Origin: Actinobacteria bacterium UBA4719
GTDB lineage: Bacteria; Actinomycetota; Actinomycetes; Actinomycetales; Dermatophilaceae
DNA: 14,083 nt
NCBI GenBank assembly: GCA_002404345.1
Contig: DHJN01000158.1
Coordinates: forward strand, 1 to 14,083
Reading direction: 5' to 3'
Position 1 is the first letter of the stretch; every line of letters begins with the position of its first letter. The notes under the pieces were generated by a model. That model saw only the letters and a list, made by a program, of their open reading frames with translations. It did not search any database and was not told the DNA's origin. The position numbers and the translations under genes were made by a program. Shown one piece after another: positions 1 through 6,629 of this stretch.

Positions 1-21
1 CGGCTCACGGCTCACGGCTCA
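1..21. repeat. 7-base tandem repeat across the nosY stop
   Basis: CGGCTCA is repeated three times at 1–21 (minus strand TGAGCCG). Because seven is not a multiple of three, the repeats place a TGA in each minus-strand frame. They also create GTG codons, one of which (15–13) overlaps the nosY stop by four bases and could start the next gene of the operon. The array may continue beyond the left edge. Confidence 0.8.
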
Positions 22-842
22 CGTCGCTTGAGCCCCGCCCCCGCCACGAGGAACGACAAACCCGTCCACGTCGCCAGGGATGCGCACACCGCCAGCGCCG
101 CGCCGACGGTGCCTACGGTGTCGTTCAGGTACGCGCCGAACGGCCCCAGCGTCAGTGCGTCGCCGCCCGATCCCAGGACCATCAGCACCCGCCCGGCCTC
201 GAGCGGATTGAGCAGGACGCCGACGAACAGTCCGAACGGACCCAGATGAACGGCCGCGCCCACGCCCGCCAGGACGAGGTCGATCGCGAAAGCGAACAGG
301 AACCAAAGCCCCATCGACAGGCCGAGGGCCTGCAGACGGCTGCCGGCAAGCGCCGAGATGGCGACCCCGACGGCGACGGCCACGACGCCGACACCAAGGG
401 CTGACCCCACTATGGCCAGGAGACCGCCGACGTCGGCGGTCCCGGCCACGCTGGCGAGCAGGAGCGCGGACGCACCGAAGCCGAAGCCGATGGTGAGCCA
501 CACCGCGCCGACCAGACCCAGGACGACGCCGGTGATCAAGTCCAGACGGGAGATCGGCTGGGCGAGCATTAGTGGGAGGAGGCCTCGCTCACGCGACGAG
601 GACAGGCTGTTGGCTCCGAGCATCAGCCCCATCAGCGGTGGGAAGAGGATGGCCAGGTTGATCAGCGCCGCCGTCCCGGGCCCGACGCCAGCCAGTCCCA
701 GGTCGCTCAGCGAGCGCAGCCCGAGCAGGGTCGCGGCCACGCAGACGATGGTGAACGTGATGGCCGTCCCCATGACGAGGCGACCTCGCACGGCAAGGCG
801 AAGCTCCCATCCGGCCACCGCGACCACTGCGCCGATATTCAT
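12..842 (-). CDS. nosY: NosY, ABC-2 type membrane permease for NosZ copper-site maturation
   Basis: This is the membrane permease of the NosDFY ABC transporter, which is needed to assemble the CuZ site of nitrous oxide reductase. The 276-residue protein has about six hydrophobic segments. It carries the family's cytoplasmic motif SSRERGLLPLMLAQPISR near residues 80–100 and a conserved NPLEAGRVLM segment near residue 215. I chose the ATG at 842 because it overlaps the nosF stop by four bases (ATGA) and starts directly at the first membrane segment. The same frame stays open upstream to 1073, but that extension is Arg/Pro/Gly-rich and lies over nosF, so it is rejected. No strong ribosome site precedes the ATG, which fits translation coupled to nosF. 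The stop lies in a 7-base tandem repeat at the window edge. Length is normal for NosY. The family call is firm; the transported substrate remains debated in the field. Confidence 0.9.
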   Translation of the reverse strand: MNIGAVVAVAGWELRLAVRGRLVMGTAITFTIVCVAATLLGLRSLSDLGLAGVGPGTAALINLAILFPPLMGLMLGANSLSSSRERGLLPLMLAQPISRLDLITGVVLGLVGAVWLTIGFGFGASALLLASVAGTADVGGLLAIVGSALGVGVVAVAVGVAISALAGSRLQALGLSMGLWFLFAFAIDLVLAGVGAAVHLGPFGLFVGVLLNPLEAGRVLMVLGSGGDALTLGPFGAYLNDTVGTVGAALAVCASLATWTGLSFLVAGAGLKRREP

Positions 843-1630
843 CGTGGGGCCTGCGACAACGACGAGGGCGCGGACATCGGAGAGTGCGCGCCGAATGCTG
901 GAGCCGGCCGGAGGGACTCCACGGATCCGTCGTGGACCACCCGCCCGTGGTCGAGCATCACTGCCCGGTCCGCGACGCCGGCCAGGTCGTGGCGCAGCAT
1001 GCTGGTGACCAGCAGCGGCATCGCGATCAGCGCAGTGCCACCAGCCGCCCGCAGCGCCTGCAGCGTCTCCCACAGCGAAGAGCTGTGCTCCTCGTCAAGG
1101 CTCGCCGCGGGTTCGTCGAGCAGGACCAGCGGAGGCGAGCCGAGGAGCGCGGAGGCCAGTGCGACCCGTCGCCGCATGCCGCCAGAGAGCGCGCCGATGG
1201 GGCGATCGAGCCCAGGCAGGAAGCCGTCGGGCAACGGCACGGCCGCCGCGAGCTCCTCGGGCCGGCGAACGCTCACTCCCCGCAGCCGGGCGAAGAAGGC
1301 GATGACCTCGCCCACGGTCACCGACTCGGGCAGGGAGACGAGCTGGGGCAGGTAGCCGATCATGCCTCGGCTGTCCGCGCCGGACCTGGGGTCGGCGCCA
1401 AGCACCCGTACGGTCCCGTCAAATGCGGTGAGCCCGGCGACACAGCGCAACAACGTGCTCTTGCCGGACCCGTTCGCCCCGACGAGGAGGGCGATATCCC
1501 CCCTCTTGAGCTGCAGGGACACGTCGTCAAGGACGAGGTGCTCGCCGTACGCCTTGCTAACTTTTTGAATCTCAAGCATCTCAAGCACCTCTGTGTCTCT
1601 CGGCGGCTTCTGCCTGCGCAAGTGCATCAC
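839..1630 (-). CDS. nosF: NosF, ABC transporter ATPase
   Basis: This is the cytoplasmic ATPase partner of NosY and NosD. Visible motifs, numbered from the GTG at 1630, are Walker A GANGSGKST (51–59), Q-loop YLPQ (93–96), signature LSGGM (148–152), Walker B LVLLDEP (168–174) and a candidate switch histidine in RHDLAG (214). Two starts are possible. The GTG at 1630 overlaps the nosD stop by four bases and has GGGAGGA seven bases upstream; an ATG at 1627 sits beside it. An internal ATG at 1579 also has a good site (AGAGG) and begins MLEIQKVSKAYGE, where family members usually begin. I list the longer form because it keeps the operon's 4-base overlap pattern. About eight extra residues lie between the last beta strand and the switch histidine. 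The C-terminal ~25 residues are low complexity. Confidence 0.88.
   Translation of the reverse strand: MMHLRRQKPPRDTEVLEMLEIQKVSKAYGEHLVLDDVSLQLKRGDIALLVGANGSGKSTLLRCVAGLTAFDGTVRVLGADPRSGADSRGMIGYLPQLVSLPESVTVGEVIAFFARLRGVSVRRPEELAAAVPLPDGFLPGLDRPIGALSGGMRRRVALASALLGSPPLVLLDEPAASLDEEHSSSLWETLQALRAAGGTALIAMPLLVTSMLRHDLAGVADRAVMLDHGRVVHDGSVESLRPAPAFGAHSPMSAPSSLSQAPR
1000..1014. repeat. 15-base palindrome inside nosF
   Basis: TGCTGGT-G-ACCAGCA is a perfect inverted repeat with 7-base arms around one central base. It lies within the nosF codons for the extra residues just before the switch histidine (residues 204–213). Confidence 0.6.
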
Positions 1631-3291
1631 GGCTGAGTCCTCCCATGTTTGGTCCCCGTTGACGACAGCTGGCGACGCCTGGTGTATCGCAGCAGGGCGA
1701 GCGAGCAGATAGCGAGGGTGGTCGCCCCCAACAGGCCCGTTCCGAGCTGAGCGTGGACTGCCTCGGCGTGGACGGCGGTGGGGGGCAGCGACGGCGATCT
1801 GGGATCGATGAGTGGAGAGCGGTCGACGGACACGGGACGTTGGCCGGCCGAGCGCTGCTCGACGGCCCGCAACAACGTGAAGGAGGGGCTCGAGGCGAGG
1901 GCAAGCAGCGTGGGGTCCCCGGCCAGCAGACGACCGGCCGCCGCTCCCTCAACGTGGGGGATCTGACCGATACCGCGTCCTGATACGTCAAAGCCGCGGT
2001 AGTTGCTCCAGTAGTTACCCACACCGTCGCGGCTCCACTTCGAGTCGCCCCCGCCCCCGTCGGGACCAAGGCCGAGCACCTGCACGGTGTTCTCGACAAG
2101 ACTGTTCTGTGACAGAACAGCCTCCGCGGTGGGATAGAGACCGATGCCGACCTGGTTGAGAGCGATGGTGTTGAGCTCGACAACCGTGGGCCGGGGATCG
2201 CCGAACGGACCCTCGAGCTGCAGGCCGACGCGATTGCTCACCAGGATGTTTCGGAGCAGGCGCGCCCCGCCCACGTCGAGCAGCAGCACACCGAAGCCGG
2301 TGGCCGCTGACTGCTGGTCGCGGATGACGTTGTCCTCAAGCGTCACGGGACCGCCGTACATCATGACCGGACCGGACTGGTTGGTCGCGAAGTGGTTGCC
2401 GGCCACGGTCACCGACCTGCCATACATGCTGTGTATGGCGTACCGGCTGCGGGCCACGCTGTTGCACTCGATCCTCGTGCCGCTGCCATATTCCAGATAC
2501 ACGCCATCGCGGGCATCGGCGATCTTGTTCCCGGCGACGACGGGGCGGATCGCGCTGAACAGTGAGACGCCGTCACCTCGCCCGGCCTGAGCTCCGCCGT
2601 GGCCAGAACCCATCGCCATCCCGCCCATGCTCCCGTCCATGCGGGGGGTCTGCCCGGACACGCCCACGCTCTTGCGACCGTCGATGACGTTGCCAACGAT
2701 CTGCGCATCCTTGGCACCCTCGACCCAGATGCCGGTGTAGGTGTCCCGGATGTGCAGGTTCTTCACGACGACGTGGTCGGCCTGCACGCTGACGCCCGCA
2801 GGGTTGCCGACCGGTCCCGGTCCGCTGCCCTCAATCATGAGACCGCGCACGACGGTCCCCGCGGCGCGGATGGTCAGGACCGTTCCCGTGCCGTCGCCCT
2901 GAAGGGTGGCGTGCCCCACCCCCACGATGGTGACGGGGCGGTCGATGACAAGAGCCCCCCGGTATACGCCGGGCGGCACCGTCAGCGTGCCCCCCGAAGG
3001 TGTGCGAGCGAGCCGGTCCCGCAGCTCCCGCATCGAGTGGCGGGTCCGGCTGTCGGCCATTGCCGGCATGCCGTCCATGCCGTCCATACGCGGTGTCCCC
3101 GCCGTGCCATCGGCGGGTGTGGAGCCCGGCACCGCGGCTTGCGTGCCGTCATACGCGGCGCAGCGGGTGGGGGTGGCCGCCTTGGTGCTCGCCCGAGCGG
3201 ACCCCACCAACCCGGCCGGCCCGGCGGCAAGCAGTAGCGCGGCCACGCTTATTGCTGCCACCACCGCCAAACCGACCGGGCGAGCCCTCAT
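1627..3291 (-). CDS. nosD: NosD, exported beta-helix copper-site maturation protein with Met-rich inserts
   Basis: NosD is the periplasmic/extracytoplasmic partner of NosFY and is required for CuZ assembly in NosZ. The 554-residue protein opens with an Arg-rich, then hydrophobic, signal segment (1–35) ending near SARAS. From about 100 to 440 it shows right-handed beta-helix repeats, for example GTLTVPPGVYRGALVI, TVVRGLMIEGS, VVVKNLHIRDTYTGIWVEGA and IVGNVIDGR, typical of NosD. Two Met/Gly/His-rich stretches, residues 67–90 and 215–233, interrupt this fold and both contain TPRMDG. A hydrophobic helix near 512–532 followed by RYTRRRQ suggests a C-terminal membrane anchor. The ATG at 3291 overlaps the upstream gene's stop by four bases and lacks a clear ribosome site, so it is probably coupled. 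The NosD call is firm. Copper binding by the Met-rich stretches is inference. Confidence 0.9.
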   Translation of the reverse strand: MRARPVGLAVVAAISVAALLLAAGPAGLVGSARASTKAATPTRCAAYDGTQAAVPGSTPADGTAGTPRMDGMDGMPAMADSRTRHSMRELRDRLARTPSGGTLTVPPGVYRGALVIDRPVTIVGVGHATLQGDGTGTVLTIRAAGTVVRGLMIEGSGPGPVGNPAGVSVQADHVVVKNLHIRDTYTGIWVEGAKDAQIVGNVIDGRKSVGVSGQTPRMDGSMGGMAMGSGHGGAQAGRGDGVSLFSAIRPVVAGNKIADARDGVYLEYGSGTRIECNSVARSRYAIHSMYGRSVTVAGNHFATNQSGPVMMYGGPVTLEDNVIRDQQSAATGFGVLLLDVGGARLLRNILVSNRVGLQLEGPFGDPRPTVVELNTIALNQVGIGLYPTAEAVLSQNSLVENTVQVLGLGPDGGGGDSKWSRDGVGNYWSNYRGFDVSGRGIGQIPHVEGAAAGRLLAGDPTLLALASSPSFTLLRAVEQRSAGQRPVSVDRSPLIDPRSPSLPPTAVHAEAVHAQLGTGLLGATTLAICSLALLRYTRRRQLSSTGTKHGRTQP

Positions 3292-3959
3292 GACAGCTTC
3301 GGCTCAGCGTCGGTTACCTGGGCGCGGCTCCGCGTCAGTCGCCGGGCCACAACCGGAGCCAGGGTCACCAGCGCGGCGGCGACCGCGATGAGGACCAGGG
3401 CCGTCCCGGGATAGCCGCTGATCGTGAAGTTCATCAGGGTGGTCGGCCCCACGACCCGAGGGGTGAAGGGGGTCACCCTGATCGGTGACGTGGGGTCCAG
3501 GTTGTGGCCCGTCTGCCAGAGGCGGTACTGGACGTCGGCAAGGGCTCCGATGGGGACGAGCCAGAGCCCCGTGCAGGCGAGTCGTCGCAGCCACCGTCGG
3601 CGCGTCACGACAGCTACTAGGGCTGCCGCGATCGCGACGACGATGACCAGTGGCCAGAGCCGCATCTCCGGCATGCCGACGAAGTTGAAGGCTGGCATGC
3701 CGATGTAGTGGGACAACTCGCTTATCTCGCCCAGGTCGCCTTTCACCGAATTTCCGTAGGCGGCGACGTTGAGACCGTCCGGGTACTGGGGGGCCGTGAA
3801 CTGCGCCCTCCAGATCGGCGAACGTGCGGCGATCAGAAGCAGGGCGACCGCTGTCAGACCCGAGGCGCCGCGCACAAGGATCGGGCGGATGGCCCGTCCT
3901 TGCGCGGCACCGGGGATGACCGTGGGCGCTACTTTTGCGGTCTCCACGAGCGGACTCAT
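3288..3959 (-). CDS. Four-helix membrane protein of nos clusters (NosB-like candidate)
   Basis: A 223-residue integral membrane protein lies between the cupredoxin and nosD, overlapping each by four bases. Four hydrophobic segments are visible near residues 30–46, 103–120, 128–145 and 190–210. Between the first two is an extracytoplasmic loop with PIWRAQFTAPQYPDGL and ISELSHYIGMPAF. A second loop holds YRLWQTGHNLDPTSPIRV and PFTPRV. From memory, membrane proteins with APQYP, HYIGM and GHxLDPxxPIxxxPFTP recur in clade II nos gene clusters, where a membrane protein called NosB follows nosZ, so a NosB-like role is plausible but not shown. The conserved His and Met residues could bind copper or heme, but no CxxCH is present. 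A role in electron transfer to NosZ or in its maturation is inference from context. Confidence 0.6.
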   Translation of the reverse strand: MSPLVETAKVAPTVIPGAAQGRAIRPILVRGASGLTAVALLLIAARSPIWRAQFTAPQYPDGLNVAAYGNSVKGDLGEISELSHYIGMPAFNFVGMPEMRLWPLVIVVAIAAALVAVVTRRRWLRRLACTGLWLVPIGALADVQYRLWQTGHNLDPTSPIRVTPFTPRVVGPTTLMNFTISGYPGTALVLIAVAAALVTLAPVVARRLTRSRAQVTDAEPKLS

Positions 3960-4375
3960 GAGACCGTCAGAGTGCCTTTCATGCCGCTCTGGAGATGACC
4001 AGGAACGGTGCAGACAGACTTGTAGGTGCCCGGCTTCAGGTCGACCTTGGCTTCGGCGGTCTTGCCTCCTGCCGCGGTGATATGGATCTTCAGGGCCTCG
4101 ACGGTGAAGTCGTGCTCGACGACTCCCTTGTTGACGAAGCGGATGGTCGTCGGTCCGGCAGGTGCCTTCAGCGCCGCCGGGGTAAAGGCGAACTCAGCGC
4201 CGGATACCTCGAGCACCTTGCCAGCCGCTGGCGCGGCCGTGGGCGCATCGGTCGCCTTCGGTGTTGCGCTGGGAGCTGCGCCGCCACACCCGCCGACCAG
4301 GAACACTGCGGCAGCGACTCCCGCTGCGGCACCTGCGCGCCGAAAGGTGTTGTTGGAGCTGATGGTACGAATCAT
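3956..4375 (-). CDS. Lipoprotein cupredoxin (type 1 blue copper protein)
   Basis: A small exported copper protein encoded directly after nosZ. Its 139 residues begin with an Arg-containing hydrophobic leader ending in a lipobox (FLVGGC, Cys30), so the mature form should be tethered to the outer face of the membrane. An Ala/Pro/Thr-rich linker (31–52) follows, then a single cupredoxin domain. The type 1 copper ligands are visible: His88 in EHDF, Cys122, His127 and Met132 in CTVPGHLQSGM (C-x4-H-x4-M). The start ATG has AGGAGG seven bases upstream. The gene lies 87 bases after nosZ and overlaps the next gene by four bases. A cupredoxin of this kind can pass single electrons, so it is a good candidate donor to the CuA site of NosZ in an organism without a true periplasm. 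It could alternatively be a copper carrier. Domain call firm, role inferred. Confidence 0.85.
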   Translation of the reverse strand: MIRTISSNNTFRRAGAAAGVAAAVFLVGGCGGAAPSATPKATDAPTAAPAAGKVLEVSGAEFAFTPAALKAPAGPTTIRFVNKGVVEHDFTVEALKIHITAAGGKTAEAKVDLKPGTYKSVCTVPGHLQSGMKGTLTVS

Positions 4376-4410
4376 GGTGATGCCTCCTACTGGTTGCTTT
4401 TGACTTGGGT

Positions 4411-4428
4411 GGCCCTGATGTTTGGGCC
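4411..4428. other. Short inverted repeat between nosZ and the cupredoxin gene
   Basis: GGCCC and GGGCC arms of five bases flank an 8-base loop in the 87-base gap downstream of nosZ. No T-run follows on the minus strand, so it does not look like an intrinsic terminator. It could be an RNA processing or stabilising hairpin that separates nosZ mRNA from the rest of the operon, or it could be chance. Confidence 0.3.
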
Positions 4429-4462
4429 TTGTTGCTGGCTTCGTATGTGCGGACTGACGAAC

Positions 4463-6451
4463 TCAGGCTTTCTTTGGCGCCACGAGAAGCCACCCGTACA
4501 TCTCCATGTGAAGTGCCGAGCAGAACTGGGCGCAGTAGTAGGCGTAGGAGCCAACCCTGTCGGCCTTGAACTCGACATTGACAACTTCCCCCGGGTCGAG
4601 GGACGCCTGGATGTTGTGCGCGGGCAGAGAGAACGTGTGGGTGGCGTTCTCTGTGGTCTCGATGTTGGTCAGATGCAGCCGCACGGTGTCGCCCTCGGTG
4701 ACCGTGATCTGGCCCGGACTGAAGTGACTGCGCATGAGCGTCGCGTAGACGTCGACCACGGTACCGGCGCGCTTGACCCGCTCCTGGCTGGCTACGGTGG
4801 CGAAGAGGGACTTCGCCATCGTCGCCGGATCGGTTCCCGGCTTGTAGACCTTGAGGGGATGCAGCTTTTCGGTCTTGATGATCTGGGCGTAGTGGGGCTC
4901 AGAGTTGCCGAGCGGCATACTGCTCAGCGTCTTCAGTGGCCTCGAGTCGAGATCGATGAGCTCCAGGTTCACCGGGTGCGTGGGCCCCAGCTTCTGCACC
5001 TGGTCAAGCGACCACTTGTTGAGGGCGACGACGTACTTGCCCGTCGGCTTGACCGTGTCGCCGCCGGGGATGGCCAGGTGGCCGATGTTGTAGTGGACGG
5101 GGATCTTCTCCACAAAGGTGAAGGGCTTCTCGGTCACCCCGGACTTCGGGCCCAGGGTCCACTTGGCGATCGCGCTGTCGATGAAGAGGCTGGTGTACGC
5201 GTTGCCCTTTCCGTCGTACTGCGTGTGCAACGGCCCGGCGCCGACCTCGACCTGCGCTTCCAGGACAGCATCCATGGGGATGATGGGCACGCCATACCTG
5301 TCCTTGCCCTGGTACTTCTTTTTTGCGATGGCGTCCTTGATCTTCTCGATCGAGAAGACGGTCACGTGGGGATCGAGCTTGCCCGAGATGGCGATGTAGT
5401 GACCGTCGGGGGTGACGTCGACGCCGTGCGGGTTGCGTGGCTCGGGGATGAAGTGCAGGACGCCCTCTGCAGCAGCCACGCTCAGCGTGATGACGCGCAT
5501 GCCATTGCGCTTGACGAACTTGCCCGCCGCGACGACCTGCTCCGCCTTCTTCCAGTCGATGACCTGGAGGTAGTCGAAGTTGTTCTTGGTCGCGCCCGCC
5601 TCGATCGGCATCGGCATTGCGTGTGTCCCGCCCACCGCGAGCTCGGTGTTGAAGGAGTTGATAAAGCCGAAGCCGTGGCTGGCGAGCTTGCCGGCGTCGG
5701 CAAGGTCCTGGTTGTACGGCGGGAGCTCGATCTGAAAGCTCTTCTCCGGCACCATGCGTCCGGTCTTCGGGTCGATGAAGTACCAGGTCGAGAAGCCGCG
5801 GTAGAGATCCGCGTACTTCTCGAGGGGGGCATAACCGTCCGCGGTGATGGGTCGGGGGGTGAGCGAGGAGATGTGGGCGTACTCGGTGTTCGGGGTGACG
5901 CACATGCCGTGGGAGCTACCCATGTTGGGGACGTCGATAATCTGCTTCGTCTTGAAGTCCCCCAGGTCGATCATCGCGATCCGGCCGTTGGCGCGGTCGT
6001 TGACGTAGAGCCACTTGCCGTCATACTCCCCGGCGGTCTCCGAGAGTGCGGGGTGGTGGCTGTCGCCCCAGCCCAGCGGCCCGTTCTTCTTCGGATCGGA
6101 TCCGCCCTCGATCAGGGCGTTTCCCAGATCGGCCCCGAAGCCATGGCCCGAGTAGGAGTCACGGCTGAAGACGGGAATGACCTTGAGCAGGCGCATCGAG
6201 GGGACGCCGAGAACCTGGATCTGGCCCAGGTGCCCACCAGACGCGAACATGTAGTACGGGTCGTACTTGCCCGGAGGCGTGACCGTCTGGAGGGCTCCGC
6301 GGGCCTCGTCCCCGGATAGCCCCAGGTTCGAGGCCAGGGTGGACAGCTGCCCCTCCGTGCCCACGCCCGCGCCGACGCGCGAACCGGCGGCGCCCACTGC
6401 AGCGGCGGCGACGACGCCTCCGCCGACCATCATGAACTTTCTGCGCTCCAT
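4463..6451 (-). CDS. nosZ: NosZ, nitrous oxide reductase (clade II-like, Tat-like leader)
   Basis: NosZ reduces N2O to N2 outside the cytoplasmic membrane using the CuA and CuZ copper centres. The 662-residue protein starts MERRKFMMVGGG, a Tat-like twin-arginine leader followed by an Ala-rich hydrophobic stretch. The beta-propeller CuZ histidines are visible: GDSHHP (132, 133), SHGM (181), PHG (342), PLHT (409), VHYNIGH (453/458) and EPHY (520). The C-terminal CuA site has His605 (THTFSLP) and C-AQF-C-SAL-H-ME-M (Cys640, Cys644, His648, Met651), with Gln where clade I usually has Trp. HHPALSET, YDGKWLYVND and EPHYAQ resemble clade II enzymes. The ATG at 6451 has AAGGAGAG just upstream. Downstream lie the cupredoxin, membrane protein and nosDFY. 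No truncation is seen. Identity is very secure; clade assignment needs a tree. Confidence 0.97.
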   Translation of the reverse strand: MERRKFMMVGGGVVAAAAVGAAGSRVGAGVGTEGQLSTLASNLGLSGDEARGALQTVTPPGKYDPYYMFASGGHLGQIQVLGVPSMRLLKVIPVFSRDSYSGHGFGADLGNALIEGGSDPKKNGPLGWGDSHHPALSETAGEYDGKWLYVNDRANGRIAMIDLGDFKTKQIIDVPNMGSSHGMCVTPNTEYAHISSLTPRPITADGYAPLEKYADLYRGFSTWYFIDPKTGRMVPEKSFQIELPPYNQDLADAGKLASHGFGFINSFNTELAVGGTHAMPMPIEAGATKNNFDYLQVIDWKKAEQVVAAGKFVKRNGMRVITLSVAAAEGVLHFIPEPRNPHGVDVTPDGHYIAISGKLDPHVTVFSIEKIKDAIAKKKYQGKDRYGVPIIPMDAVLEAQVEVGAGPLHTQYDGKGNAYTSLFIDSAIAKWTLGPKSGVTEKPFTFVEKIPVHYNIGHLAIPGGDTVKPTGKYVVALNKWSLDQVQKLGPTHPVNLELIDLDSRPLKTLSSMPLGNSEPHYAQIIKTEKLHPLKVYKPGTDPATMAKSLFATVASQERVKRAGTVVDVYATLMRSHFSPGQITVTEGDTVRLHLTNIETTENATHTFSLPAHNIQASLDPGEVVNVEFKADRVGSYAYYCAQFCSALHMEMYGWLLVAPKKA

Positions 6452-6629
6452 GGAACTCTCCTTCGGTTGCTCGGTTCCATATATTCACGGGCTAAACCGT
6501 CTTAATGGATAACACCGTTTTTACCATCCGGAGCGTGTGACTACCAAAAATCCGGCAGGCAGAACTCATCACATGGATCAACGGTCTTATGGCCCTTGCC
6601 GCGCGAGCGTCCTTGTGCATGAGTCCGCT
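6452..6629 (-). promoter_or_regulatory. nosZ upstream region with probable promoter
   Basis: This 178-base gap separates the radical SAM gene from nosZ on the same strand and is distinctly AT-rich near 6475–6550. On the minus strand a weak TTAAGA – 16 bases – TATATG pair lies upstream of the nosZ ribosome site and could be a sigma70-type promoter. Direct repeats ACCGTCTT and ACCGTTTT (6496 and 6514, 18 bases apart) and two ATCCGG copies 24 bases apart are possible operator elements. The octamers GTTTTTAC (6517–6524) and GATCAACG (6576–6583) recur, the second as its complement, in the divergent promoter region at 7854–7929. No hairpin plus T-run terminator for the radical SAM gene was found, so read-through into nosZ is possible. 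Confidence 0.4.

Noticed and set aside
843..1073. N-terminal extension of the nosY frame
   Set aside because: It overlaps nosF, is Arg/Pro/Gly-rich, and the ATG at 842 forms the same 4-base overlap as the other junctions and starts at the first membrane helix.
3995..6319. A 774-codon plus-strand open frame opposite nosZ and the cupredoxin gene
   Set aside because: The minus strand encodes NosZ and a cupredoxin with all copper ligands; the antisense frame is open because of GC-rich codon structure and shows no recognisable domain.
6556..6629. Intrinsic terminator after the radical SAM gene
   Set aside because: No stable hairpin followed by a T-run was found; the only T-runs nearby lack a GC-rich stem.
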